Positions 1-8,529 of a stretch of DNA of 64,000 nt are shown here, piece after piece. Origin of the DNA: JAWKUK01 sp041398605 (GTDB lineage: Bacteria; Planctomycetota; UBA1135; GCA-002686595); contig JAWKUK010000006.1 of assembly GCA_041398605.1 (NCBI GenBank), forward strand, positions 1 through 64,000, given 5' to 3'. Below the pieces are notes generated by a model. That model did not search any database. It saw nothing but the letters and a program-made list of their open reading frames with translations, and was not told the DNA's origin. The position numbers were made by a program, and so were the translations under genes. Position 1 is the stretch's first letter. Each line of letters starts with the position of its first letter.

Positions 1-1290
1 GAACGCCACGCCCCGCGCTCTGGCGCGCGCGTCGATGCGCGCGAAGAGGAACGCCTCAAATGCGTCGGGCTCCGCGCACTCGAACACGAGCGCCAGGTCG
101 CTGCCCGTCCGCAGGTAGGGGTCACCGCCGGTCAGCGCGATCGAACGGACGACCTGCGGACCGAAGAGCCGCGCGGCGGCGTCGAGCTCCAGCGCGAGCT
201 GCGCTTCGTAGCGCGCCTGCACACGCGCGTCCTCCGCGCGCGGTTCGAGCGCGTCGAGCACCGGCGTGCCGTTCGTCCGCAGCTCGTCGACGACCCGCGT
301 GAGCGCCTGGAACGACGGAAAGAACACGGCGTGTTGGTCAGCAGGGAGGTACGTCGCCAACGGATCGAGCCCGTCGTCGCTGCTCTGTGGGAAGGCGGAC
401 CAATCGAGCTCCGCGGTGCGGATGCCTTCGAGCTCGCCGAGCGGCACGCTGGCGACGGCGGCGCCGCCTGCGCGGACGAGGTCGTCGAGGCGCAGGTTCT
501 CCGAGACGGCGCGGCCGCCCGTGAGCAAGTTGAAGCTGCTCTGGATGCCGCCGTCGCGCTCGCCCTGGCGCGTCGGCTCGTCGCCGTCTTCTGGCGACGT
601 CGGGCGCTCGGAGCGGTGGCGCCACCAGGCGGCGCCCGGCAGATCGTGCTCGAGGCGCCAGGCGAAGTGGCGCTGGCGCGCGCGCTCGAACTCGGCGCGG
701 TCTGTGGGCGCAGCATCGGCGGGCGAGCCCGCGGTGGTCAGCGTGAACGCGTGCGCGACGAGCCGGTGCGCGCGCTCGTCGGGCAGGAAGACCCTCCCGT
801 GCAACGTCGCGGGCCAAGCGGCGCCGCGCCTGAGCTCCAAGGCCAGCAGCGCGCTCCCGAGCGCAGCGCGAGGCGTTGACCAATCCGCCATGACCGGCAG
901 CCCGACGTAAGCCGCGACGGCGACCTCGACGCCAGCGCCCTCGACACCAGCGCCCTCGACGCCAGCGCCCTCAACGCCAGCGCTCTCGACGACGGCATAG
1001 GGCGCGAGGGCGCCGATGTCCCGCGGCGCGCCCCAGAGCACGCCAGTGAAGTCAGGCCGCGTGTCAGCGTCGTAGTCGAGCGCGTCGAGCCGCACCACGA
1101 GCGTCGGCCGGGCGTCGATCGCCCCACCGGACGACCGGTCCACCTCGGCCACGGCGAGCTGCCCGGGCGACGCGCAGGCAGCGCTCGGCGCGGACGCACA
1201 GGAAGCGCTCGGCGCGGACGCAGTGAATGCAACGGAAGTCAACGTGAGTACGAAGCCCACGACGCGCGTTCTGCGGAGAGAATGTGACAT
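1..1290 (-). CDS. Secreted protein of unknown function (3' part lies outside the window)
   Basis: An open frame runs from an ATG at 1290 to the window edge without a stop (430 codons), so the protein is C-terminally truncated here. The first ~28 residues form a signal peptide (basic start, then VVGFVLTLTSVAFTASA). Residues ~25-42 contain a near-duplicated APSASCAS/APSAACAS block made by a 24-bp DNA repeat. Residues 101-120 are four copies of a VEGAG-type pentapeptide made by four 15-bp repeats (931-990). The rest is a soluble-looking mixed domain ending in LTGGDPYLRTGSDLALVFE, which suggests a folded alpha/beta region. I do not recognise the family. Codon use (G/C at most third positions) supports a real gene. 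It follows the dipeptidase gene on the same strand with a 227-bp repeat-containing gap. Confidence 0.75.
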   Translation of the reverse strand, partial: MSHSLRRTRVVGFVLTLTSVAFTASAPSASCASAPSAACASPGQLAVAEVDRSSGGAIDARPTLVVRLDALDYDADTRPDFTGVLWGAPRDIGALAPYAVVESAGVEGAGVEGAGVEGAGVEVAVAAYVGLPVMADWSTPRAALGSALLALELRRGAAWPATLHGRVFLPDERAHRLVAHAFTLTTAGSPADAAPTDRAEFERARQRHFAWRLEHDLPGAAWWRHRSERPTSPEDGDEPTRQGERDGGIQSSFNLLTGGRAVSENLRLDDLVRAGGAAVASVPLGELEGIRTAELDWSAFPQSSDDGLDPLATYLPADQHAVFFPSFQALTRVVDELRTNGTPVLDALEPRAEDARVQARYEAQLALELDAAARLFGPQVVRSIALTGGDPYLRTGSDLALVFECAEPDAFEAFLFARIDARARARGVAF

Positions 1291-1436
1291 AAGCGGTGCT
1301 GGCGTGGACACGCGCAGACACCACAGTGTGCGCACAAAGCGCCGCGATCTGCGCGCCGTCCGGCGAATCGGGCCATGAAGCGGCGCCGATCGATGCAGTT
1401 CCGGGCGACGTGACGCTCGCCCAGGAGGGCCGGGGG

Positions 1437-1488
1437 CCCGGGGGCTCGGGAGCCCGGGGGCTCGGGAGCTCGGGAGCTCGGGAGCCCG
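1437..1488. repeat. Intergenic minisatellite, 8-bp unit
   Basis: About 6.5 tandem copies of an 8-bp unit alternating between CTCGGGAG and CCCGGGGG, in the gap between the dipeptidase gene and the upstream end of the truncated gene. No coding frame is apparent. It is one of several unrelated GC-rich tandem arrays in intergenic gaps of this window. Confidence 0.9.
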
Positions 1489-1517
1489 CATCACCAACGG
1501 CCTGAACCACGCGGGCT

Positions 1518-2594
1518 TCATCCGCCGGTCACGGCGCGGAACACCCGCTCGAGGTTCCCGCCCAGAATCGCAGCTCGGTCCGCCTGCGGGACGCCGCGAG
1601 CCGCGAGCGCGGCCTCCAAGACCGGGAACCCATCCGCGCCGTCGAGGCCAGCCGGGCGGCGCTCGATCCCGTCAAAATCAGACCCGAGCGCGACGTGCTC
1701 GGCGCCCATGAGGTCCACCGCGTGCAACACATGGTCGATCACGCGGTCCAACGGGAACGCCGGCATACGCGCCTGCAGCCAATCGCCGCGGCGCATCATC
1801 GCCTCCGTGAGCGGCAACGCCCCGAGATCACGATAACCGTCTTCTGCGCGCAGGACGCCCTCTGCAGCACGCTCGACCTCGTCCAGGAACGTCGTCACGA
1901 AGGTGACGCCCAGGAGGCCGCCGCGCTGCGCGAGGGCGCGGAGCTGCGCATCGCTGAGGTTGCGGGGGTGATCGGCGAGCGCGCGGCAGCAAGAGTGGCT
2001 CGCGATCGGCGGCGGCCCGGGGACGTCGAGCGCGTCGTAGAACGTCTGCTCGCCCGCATGCGAGAGGTCGACGACCATCCCGAGCTCCCCCATCCGCCGT
2101 ACGATCCCGCGCCCGACGTCCGAGAGCCCTGCGGGGACCTCCGGCCCCGCGCCGGCCTGGCACGAGCGCGCCCAAGGGAGGTGGTTGTTCCACGTCAAGG
2201 TCAACACGCGGACGCCGAGCCCGTGGAAGTGCTCGAGGTTCTGCGGGTCATCCTCGAGGGCGTGGCCGCCCTCGATCCCGAGGATGACGCCGACGCGCCC
2301 CTCGCTGCGCGCTCGGTCCAAGTCGCGGCCGTTGCGGACGAGCATACACGCGGCAGGCGCCGCCGCGGCGAGCGCGTGCCCCTCGGCGAGGATCGCTTCC
2401 GCGCGCGCCTTGGAGGCTCCCGGCGTCGCCGCAAACGGGGCATCGATCCAGGCGGTCAAGACGACGGCGCCCACGCCGCCGGCGTGGGCCCGCGGGAGGT
2501 CAAAGTGCCCTGGCGTGCGCCCGGCGAGGTCATGCCCGAGGTCGAGCGAGCGCTGGAGAGCGTCGACATGTCCGTCGAAAACGAAGGTAGCCAT
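1518..2594 (-). CDS. Membrane dipeptidase (peptidase family M19)
   Basis: Zinc-dependent dipeptidase of the renal dipeptidase family, hydrolysing dipeptides (D-amino-acid-containing in some bacterial members). The protein (358 aa) begins MATFVFDGHVDA, carrying the N-terminal DGHxD metal motif. It then shows an EGGHAL segment (bridging Glu), LTLTWNN, VDLSHAG and SHSCCRAL with two further metal histidines, and GSDFDG near the C-terminus. The order and length fit M19 (about 330-400 aa). I placed the start at ATG 2594 because the DGH motif normally lies within the first ~10 residues; an in-frame TTG at 2615 would add seven residues. There is no signal peptide, so it is probably cytoplasmic. It is transcribed divergently from the Na/phosphate transporter gene. 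Confidence 0.93.
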   Translation of the reverse strand: MATFVFDGHVDALQRSLDLGHDLAGRTPGHFDLPRAHAGGVGAVVLTAWIDAPFAATPGASKARAEAILAEGHALAAAAPAACMLVRNGRDLDRARSEGRVGVILGIEGGHALEDDPQNLEHFHGLGVRVLTLTWNNHLPWARSCQAGAGPEVPAGLSDVGRGIVRRMGELGMVVDLSHAGEQTFYDALDVPGPPPIASHSCCRALADHPRNLSDAQLRALAQRGGLLGVTFVTTFLDEVERAAEGVLRAEDGYRDLGALPLTEAMMRRGDWLQARMPAFPLDRVIDHVLHAVDLMGAEHVALGSDFDGIERRPAGLDGADGFPVLEAALAARGVPQADRAAILGGNLERVFRAVTGG

Positions 2595-2699
2595 CGTCGG
2601 CACAAGGTACGCCAACGGCCGTAGAAATCGCGCGCCAACTCGTCGCAGGCGGCGCCCCCCCCCGTTGCCTTTTCTTGTTCATTTCTTCACAAAGGAGGG

Positions 2700-3881
2700 A
2701 TGCCGACCGCTCCCTCTCCCCAGGTCCTGCCCCAGGGCGCCGACGAGCCGCCCTCGCTCGCGACCCGGGTGCTCCGCTGGGCGCTGCTCCTCGCGCTCCT
2801 GTTCGGGTTCCTCGTCGCGATCGAGCTGATGAGCAAAGCGATCCAGCTGCTCGCAGGCTCCGGGCTCTCCGGCGCCAAGGGCAGCGGCTACCTCGCGGAC
2901 GTGCACAACCCGTTCGCCGGCCTCGCGATGGGCGTCCTGTTCACCGTCCTGCTGCAGAGCTCATCGACCACGACGGCCACGATCGTCGCCGTCGTCGGCG
3001 GCGGCGCCCTCTCGGTGCAGGACGCGGTGCCCATGATCATGGGCGCCAACATCGGCACGACGATCACCAACACGATCGTGTCCCTCGGGAGCTTGCGGCG
3101 CAGGACAGAGTTTCGACGCGCGTTCGCTGCAGCGACCGTACACGACTTCTTCAACCTCCTCTCGGTGTTGATTCTGCTGCCGTTGGAGCTCTCGACGCGC
3201 TTCCTCTCACGCACCGCAGCGGAGCTCTCCAGCCACTTCAAGGGCGCGGGCGGCGGCGAGTTCCACAGCCCGATCAAGGGCGCGATCAAGACCGTCTACA
3301 AGGGTGTCCTGCACCTCGGCGAGTCGGCGGGGCTCTCTGGAAAGCCGCTCGCCATCGCCGCGCTCGTCGTCGGCATCGCGCTGACGTTCGCTTCGCTCTA
3401 TTTCATCACACGCACGATGCGCTTGCTCTTGGCGGGGCGCATCGAGGCGGCGATGAACCGCGCGCTCGACACGTCGGGGTTCGTCCCGCTCTTGATCGGC
3501 CTCGCGCTGACGGTGGCCGTCCAGTCGTCGAGCATCACGACGTCCATGCTCGTGCCGCTGTGCGCCTCCGGGGTCTTGAGCCTCGGCCATGCCTTCCCGA
3601 TCGTGCTCGGCGCGAACCTCGGGACGACAGCGACCGCGCTCCTCGCGAGCGCCGCGCAAGAGCGCCCCGAAGCCTTGACCATCGCCTTCGTCCACCTCCT
3701 CTTCAACGTCTCTGGGATCTTGATCTTCTATCCCATCCCGGCGATGAGGCGGCTCCCGCTCGGGCTCGCCGTGGGCCTCGCGACGCTCGCCGATCGCTCT
3801 CGCCTCTGGGTCCTCGCCTACGTCGTGGGCGTCTTCATCCTCCTGCCGGCCCTCGGCTGGTTCATTTGGCACACTCGCTGA
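2700..3881 (+). CDS. Na+/phosphate cotransporter family membrane protein (NptA/PNaS-like)
   Basis: Sodium-coupled phosphate symporter of the PNaS family in the inner membrane. The two inverted-repeat halves are visible. The first has LLQSSSTTTATIVAVVGGG followed by GANIGTTITNTIVS; the second has VQSSSITTSMLVPL followed by GANLGTTATALLAS. The QSSS motifs are the substrate-binding hallmark of the family. About nine hydrophobic segments are spread over 393 aa. Many bacterial homologues carry a C-terminal PhoU domain; here that domain is a separate gene 8 bp downstream. The start ATG directly follows a perfect AAAGGAGG (2691-2698). The spacing is unusually short, so an internal GTG at 2769 (before VLRWALLLALL) cannot be excluded. 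Confidence 0.93.
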   Translation: MPTAPSPQVLPQGADEPPSLATRVLRWALLLALLFGFLVAIELMSKAIQLLAGSGLSGAKGSGYLADVHNPFAGLAMGVLFTVLLQSSSTTTATIVAVVGGGALSVQDAVPMIMGANIGTTITNTIVSLGSLRRRTEFRRAFAAATVHDFFNLLSVLILLPLELSTRFLSRTAAELSSHFKGAGGGEFHSPIKGAIKTVYKGVLHLGESAGLSGKPLAIAALVVGIALTFASLYFITRTMRLLLAGRIEAAMNRALDTSGFVPLLIGLALTVAVQSSSITTSMLVPLCASGVLSLGHAFPIVLGANLGTTATALLASAAQERPEALTIAFVHLLFNVSGILIFYPIPAMRRLPLGLAVGLATLADRSRLWVLAYVVGVFILLPALGWFIWHTR

Positions 3882-3889
3882 ATCGCACT

Positions 3890-4537
3890 ATGACCACTTC
3901 CAATTCACGCAACGATCAAGGCGGGCTCGGCGAGATCCAACGGCGCTTCATCGAGATGCTGGACGATGGCCGGCACGCTTTTGATGCGGCGGCCAACGCG
4001 CTCCTCGGCGGGACCGACCCCGAGGCCATTCGCAGCGACTTGTTCGCGACGGACCGACGCATCAACCGCACCGAGCAAGAGCTGCGCCGCAAGCTCGTCG
4101 TGCACGGTGCCGTGCACGGCGCGAGCCACTTGCCGCAGCTGCTCGTTCTGATGAGCTTGGCCAAGGACGCCGAGCGCATCGGCGACTACGCGAAGAACCT
4201 CTTCGACCTCGCGGTCGAGCGCCCCTGGCTCGGCGACGACGAGGAGCGCAAGGAGCTCATCGAGCTCAAGGACCGCATCAGCCGCGCGCTCGTGCGCGCG
4301 AAGGGCAACTACGAGCTCGAGGACGTTGAAGCAGCGCGCACGTTCCTGGCGGAGTGCCACACGCTCGAGGACCTCTGCGACGATCGCATCGACCGCGCCG
4401 TGCGCGTCCAGGGCCAGAATGCGGCGGGGCTCGCGCTCGCGTGCCGCTACTTCAAGCGCGTCGTCAGCCACGCGTCGAACGTCATTACGTCGCTCGTGAT
4501 GCCGCTCGACAAGCTGGACTTCTACGACGAGTCGTAG
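3890..4537 (+). CDS. PhoU-domain protein, partner of the phosphate transporter
   Basis: An all-helical PhoU-like protein of 215 aa that probably modulates the adjacent Na/phosphate transporter. The start ATG is 8 bp after the transporter stop; the surrounding frame is open much further upstream but shows no PhoU similarity there. The N-terminal half has the HAVHGASHLP/LMSLAKDAERIGDYAKNLF pattern typical of PhoU metal-binding helices (xxxDxERIGDxAxN). The second half (ATLVxFLAECHTLEDLCDD, then ACRYFKRVVSHASNVITS) repeats the three-helix unit. Separation of transporter and PhoU modules into two genes is a variant of the usual fusion. It converges on the BatD-like gene with a gap of only 19 bp. 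Confidence 0.88.
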   Translation: MTTSNSRNDQGGLGEIQRRFIEMLDDGRHAFDAAANALLGGTDPEAIRSDLFATDRRINRTEQELRRKLVVHGAVHGASHLPQLLVLMSLAKDAERIGDYAKNLFDLAVERPWLGDDEERKELIELKDRISRALVRAKGNYELEDVEAARTFLAECHTLEDLCDDRIDRAVRVQGQNAAGLALACRYFKRVVSHASNVITSLVMPLDKLDFYDES

Positions 4538-4556
4538 GCGGAGCGCGGCGGAGCGC

Positions 4557-5702
4557 TCAGTGATCACGCCGCCACACGAGAACGAACACGGCGCCCAAGA
4601 CGACGAGCGTGGCGACGCCGAGCACCGACTGCAGGGAGAGCGACGAGGGCTCCTCGCTGAGCAGAGCCTCGGTCCGACCCTCAACGGGCGCCATTCCGGG
4701 CCCGGCGCCCGCGCCAGCGTCCCCGCCCTGCACACGCAGCGGCAGCGCTGGCGACGAGAGCTCCACGTACCGCCCCGCGCCAGGATCGAAGTAGGCGAAG
4801 TCGATCGGGCCGACGCTCGTCGCGCCGGCGGTCACGCCGACGAGCTGCACTGAGAGCGTCCTCGAGGTCGGCCCGTCGACGGTGTGCCGGGCGCCAAAGC
4901 GCGCGCCGCGCACCTCGGGCACGCGGGGCAGCTCGAAGGCGCCGAGCGCGCCAGCCGCGCCGACCGCGGTGACGACGACCTCCAGCGTGGCCTCTTCGCC
5001 GACGGAGAGGTCGCTGCGCGACAGCCTGGCGTCGAGCGCGTAGGTCCCGATCGCGCCCGTGAACGAGAACGGCTGGCCCGACTCGGGCAGCGCGCGCACC
5101 GTCAGGGGAGCGGCCGGGCTGTGCACAAACGCGTCGCGGCGATCGATCGGAACGCGCCCCGCGACGAGGTCGTCGCGGAACTCAACCGCGTACGCGAACC
5201 CGAGCCGCGCCTCAGGGATCGTGTAGGCACCCGCGCTGGTGGCGACGAAGTCGCGCTCGAACTCGACGACCGTGAAGCGCTGCCCGCTCGGGCCGCGCTC
5301 GAGCATGCGGCCGGCTTGGATGAGCTCGCCCCCGAGCGCGACGCGCGCCACGGCCGAGCCGCCCTCCAGCGGCGCCTCCTCGACGACCGCCCGGGTCGGG
5401 CCGCGCGCTGTGAGGTGCTCCGGCGCCCCTTCGAACCAGGGGTGATCCAGTTGAACTGGGACGTCGAGCGCCTGCCGGAAGAGCTGCACGAGGTTCGTCT
5501 CGAGCACGTCGACGTCCACCCCGGCACGCAGCCGCAGCGTAAAGGGCTCCCCCACGAAGGGCGCGCGCTCAGGCCCGCGGACCTCGATGAAGGCGTACCC
5601 CTTCGCGGTCTCGTCGCTGGGCGTGACTTGGGCAGCGGGGGCGAGACCGAGCCCAAACCATGCCGCGGAGAGTGCGAGGAGGGCGGAGGTCGACGTGAAC
5701 AT
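4557..5702 (-). CDS. BatD-like protein with signal peptide and C-terminal membrane anchor
   Basis: Secreted, membrane-tethered protein of the BatD (oxygen tolerance) type, 381 aa. It has a signal peptide (MFTSTSALLALSAAWFGLGL), then repeated beta-sandwich segments: VEVRGPERAPFVGEPFTLRL early on, and DARLSRSDLSVGEEATLEVV with FELPRVPEVRGARF in the second half, which is the usual BatD phrasing. It ends with one membrane helix (LGVATLVVLGAVFVLVWRR) and a short basic tail. ATG 5702 is chosen because an AGGTGG ribosome-binding sequence lies about 9 bp upstream; the frame extends seven codons further without support. BatA/B/C and MoxR partners are not next to it, so it is an isolated member. It diverges from the TPR gene at 5884. 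Confidence 0.8.
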   Translation of the reverse strand: MFTSTSALLALSAAWFGLGLAPAAQVTPSDETAKGYAFIEVRGPERAPFVGEPFTLRLRAGVDVDVLETNLVQLFRQALDVPVQLDHPWFEGAPEHLTARGPTRAVVEEAPLEGGSAVARVALGGELIQAGRMLERGPSGQRFTVVEFERDFVATSAGAYTIPEARLGFAYAVEFRDDLVAGRVPIDRRDAFVHSPAAPLTVRALPESGQPFSFTGAIGTYALDARLSRSDLSVGEEATLEVVVTAVGAAGALGAFELPRVPEVRGARFGARHTVDGPTSRTLSVQLVGVTAGATSVGPIDFAYFDPGAGRYVELSSPALPLRVQGGDAGAGAGPGMAPVEGRTEALLSEEPSSLSLQSVLGVATLVVLGAVFVLVWRRDH

Positions 5703-5883
5703 GCGGCGCCCACCTGTAGGCACGCGGGGCGCAAGAGTCTACAGGGGAGCCTGGGGGCACGCTCCCTGCGGACGTCGAGGTCCGTTGACCACGCCTTTGT
5801 CTGGCCCGCGCGCCGGCGGCAGGTCGCGGCCCGAGGCACCGCGCCGTACCCTCGGGCCCGCCCCCCCCCGCGCGCCCAGCTCC

Positions 5884-8226
5884 ATGATTCGCACCCTCCG
5901 CCCCCACACGCCTATCGTCCCCTCCCATGCGCCCTCGCTGCTGCTTGGTGTGGGCTCGCTGCTGCTCGGCCTCTGCCCCTCGACGGCGTCGGCGCAGGCC
6001 GCGCCGGCGCCTGCGCAGGACGACCCGACGCTGCCCGGAACGGGGCCCGGCGCCGCGCGCGAAGCGATGTGGTTCGCGCCGACCGCCGAGGACTGGGCGA
6101 AGCCGGTCTTGATCCACTGGGAGCGCACCTGGGAAGACGCGGTGGCCGTCTCGCAAGAGACGCAGAAGCCGATCCTCGTGTGCATCAACATGGACGGCGA
6201 GATCGCCAGCGAGCACTACGCCGGCGTGCGCTATCGCCAGCCCGAGGTGGCCGCGTTGTTCGCGCCCTACGTGTGCGTGATCGCGTCGGTGTACCGGCAC
6301 AACCCGCGCGACTATGACGAGCAAGGGCGGCGCATCGAGTGCCCGCGGTTCCACGGGGTCACGTGCGGCGAGCACATCGCCATGGAGCCGGCGGTGTACG
6401 ACCAGTTCCTCGACCAGCGCCGGATCTCCCCGCGGCACATCATGGTCGAGCTGGACGGCGCCGAGGTGTACGACGTGTTCTACGCGTTCGACACGAAGTC
6501 CGTGTTCCGGTCGATCAAGCAAGGCATCGTCGAGCGCAAGATCCAAGCCAACCCGGACGCGCCCGAAGACCGCGCGCTCATCGAGCGCGTCGTGAGCTCG
6601 CGCGCGAGCGACAAGGCGTTTGTCGAAGAGGCCTACATCAAAGGCGACCGACAGCTCCGGCGCGAGCTCTTGGCAAAGGCGCTCGAGAGCGGCAGCGCCG
6701 CGCCCGTCGACCTCTTGCGGCTCGCGATCTTCGGGCTCGACGTCGAGCTGTCGCGCCTGGCGCGCGAGGCGCTCGCAAAGTCCGACGCGCCCGGCGCCGT
6801 GGACCTGATCGCCGAAGCATTGCGCGTCCCGCTGACGGGCGCGGAGCGCGAAGCGCTGATCGCCGCCCTCGAGCGGCTCGGCGCCAAGGACGAGTCAGCG
6901 CGCACGCTCGCCGTCGTCCACCGCGGGCTCGGCGCCGAGTCCAACGCCGTCGCCGCAGGCGACTGGGCCGCGCGCCTCGCGAACGCGAAGCCTGACACGC
7001 GCGCAGCGGGCGTGCAGGCGCTCTCTTCAAAGCTTGACTATTCGCACGCTGCGGCGGACGCGCGCCCGGACGACGCCAAGGCGCGCTTGGAGCTCGCGGA
7101 GTCCTTCCTCGCGCTCGGCGTGGACCCCGAGACCGCGCGCGCTGCCGGCGGCGCGGCCTGGGGCGAGCGACGCGCGGGCATCGACTTCACACGGCTCGTG
7201 TTCGAGGACGCCTTGCGCGCCGCGCAGGAGGCCGAGGCGCTCGGCGCGACGGGCTGGCGCGTCGATGCCGCGATCGGCCTCGCGAGCTACTACTTGGAGG
7301 ACCTCGCGACCGCCGACGCGCGCGCGGAGCGCGCGGCGCCGCTCGTCCCGGCCGGCGAGACGTCTTGGCACGCCATGGCGACGCTCGGGCTCTTCGCAGA
7401 GGCGCGCCAACGCCAGATCACAGCGCTGCTGCGAGCCCAGGAGCAAGTGCCGCCGGAGCTGATCTCGGACGTGCACGCGACGTACTCGATCCTGGCGCGC
7501 CACCCCTTGGGCACAGAGCAGCAGGTCCTCGCTCACGTCGACTTCCTGCGCCGCTTCCGCGCGGTGGAGCGGGCGAACGAAGCGCTGGACCTCGGCCTCG
7601 CGAAGTACCCAGACTCGACGCCGCTCCACGCGCGCCTGCGCGGCCGCATCCTGGAAGAGGGCGGACCTGCGCGCCTGATCCCAGCCTACGAGCGCTTGCT
7701 CGCGCGGCCCGACGCGCCCACGAACCTGCCGTGGTTCGCGGGCTTCGCGGCCTTGATCGCCGCGGAGGCGCACGTGCGCGCCGGTGAGGACGAGCTCGCC
7801 GCGGCGGCGTATACGCGCTCGGTCGAATGGTGGGACGCCGCGATCGCGGCCAACGCGGCCAACCAAGAGTCCGGCGACCACTACGCCGCGCTCGCGCGGA
7901 TGGGCCGCGGGCGCTTGGCGCTGCAGAGCGGCGACCTGGACGGCGCGCTCACGGACATGCTCGCGTCGTTCACGCGCAGGCCATTGGCCGCCAACGCGGT
8001 CGACGGCCTCGGGCACTACGGCACGGCGAACGCGCGGATGCTGGCCGCGCGCCTCGGCGATGCCGGCCGAGCCGACGACGCCGCGCGGGTCACCGCGGCG
8101 CTCGCTGCGCTGCCGCCCGAGGCGCTCGCGCCGCCGGAGTTCGAGCTGGAACGGCCGCGCGACGACGGGCGCGGCGCGCCGTTGCAACGACGCGGCGAGC
8201 GCCGCGGCGCCCCTCGGGGGCGCTGA
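5884..8226 (+). CDS. Secreted thioredoxin-fold protein with helical (TPR/HEAT-like) repeats
   Basis: A 780-aa exported protein. After the signal peptide (to ASAQ near residue 40) comes a thioredoxin-like segment at roughly residues 70-210: ETQKPILVCINMDGEIASEH fits the strand-turn-helix of the Thioredoxin_7/DUF255 type, but the CxxC position reads MDGE, so redox activity is unlikely. A Cys-containing loop (CPRFHGVTCGEH) follows. The remaining ~550 residues are Ala/Leu/Glu-rich helical repeats consistent with TPR or HEAT arrays. The last ~20 residues are Arg/Gly-rich and may be unstructured. The ATG at 5884 precedes the signal peptide; the frame is open upstream without a plausible leader. Function unknown. 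Confidence 0.8.
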   Translation: MIRTLRPHTPIVPSHAPSLLLGVGSLLLGLCPSTASAQAAPAPAQDDPTLPGTGPGAAREAMWFAPTAEDWAKPVLIHWERTWEDAVAVSQETQKPILVCINMDGEIASEHYAGVRYRQPEVAALFAPYVCVIASVYRHNPRDYDEQGRRIECPRFHGVTCGEHIAMEPAVYDQFLDQRRISPRHIMVELDGAEVYDVFYAFDTKSVFRSIKQGIVERKIQANPDAPEDRALIERVVSSRASDKAFVEEAYIKGDRQLRRELLAKALESGSAAPVDLLRLAIFGLDVELSRLAREALAKSDAPGAVDLIAEALRVPLTGAEREALIAALERLGAKDESARTLAVVHRGLGAESNAVAAGDWAARLANAKPDTRAAGVQALSSKLDYSHAAADARPDDAKARLELAESFLALGVDPETARAAGGAAWGERRAGIDFTRLVFEDALRAAQEAEALGATGWRVDAAIGLASYYLEDLATADARAERAAPLVPAGETSWHAMATLGLFAEARQRQITALLRAQEQVPPELISDVHATYSILARHPLGTEQQVLAHVDFLRRFRAVERANEALDLGLAKYPDSTPLHARLRGRILEEGGPARLIPAYERLLARPDAPTNLPWFAGFAALIAAEAHVRAGEDELAAAAYTRSVEWWDAAIAANAANQESGDHYAALARMGRGRLALQSGDLDGALTDMLASFTRRPLAANAVDGLGHYGTANARMLAARLGDAGRADDAARVTAALAALPPEALAPPEFELERPRDDGRGAPLQRRGERRGAPRGR

Positions 8227-8411
8227 CCGGGCCAGCCGGGGGTCGATCCGGGGCCCCAGGGTCACGGCGCTCGATCGCGAGGCTGGGCACGCGTCCCTCC
8301 GTGCGCTCCTCCTCAGCCCGCGCTGCGGCGCCTGTCCAGCGGGTACGCACAGCGCGTGTGGGTCGGTGAGGACACGCGGTGTGGCGTCCGTTGCCGGAGG
8401 ATGCGCGCGAC

Positions 8412-8432
8412 GGCGTCCAGGGATTGGACGCC
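8412..8432. promoter_or_regulatory. Palindrome (candidate activator site), GTCCAG-N3-TTGGAC core
   Basis: Perfect inverted repeat GGCGTCC-N7-GGACGCC. Its inner 15 bp (8415-8429) reads GTCCAGGGATTGGAC, one mismatch from the GTCCAG-N3-CTGGAC palindromes at 34678 and 57324. Its centre (8422) is 61 bp upstream of the GG of the -24 element at 8483, a usual distance for an upstream activator sequence of a sigma54 promoter. Confidence 0.5.
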
Positions 8433-8481
8433 CAGGGGCGAGGCGCTGGCCGCCGCCGCAAGCCATTGGCGATCGCGCACG

Positions 8482-8496
8482 CGGCACGCCGCTTGC
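8482..8496 (+). promoter_or_regulatory. Candidate sigma54 (-24/-12) promoter
   Basis: CGGCACGCCGCTTGC matches the TGGCAC-N5-TTGC consensus at all but the first position, with GG and GC separated by exactly 10 bp. The expected transcription start is about 12 bp downstream, leaving a short leader before the ATG at 8530. Confidence 0.5.
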
Positions 8497-8529
8497 GGGG
8501 TGGGTCCTGCCCTCACACCGATCCTTGCC

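Larger units (their letters stand above)
8227..8529. other. 303-bp intergenic region with promoter elements
   Basis: No gene is seen. The first ~150 bp is GC-rich without clear structure and includes a lone GTCCAG half-site near 8335. The second half holds the palindrome at 8412-8432 and the sigma54-type element at 8482-8496, both listed separately, in front of the Asp-box protein gene. Confidence 0.7.

Noticed and set aside
2675..3889. Upstream extension of the PhoU frame across the transporter gene
   Set aside because: This segment is an out-of-frame shadow of the transporter; PhoU similarity begins at ATG 3890.
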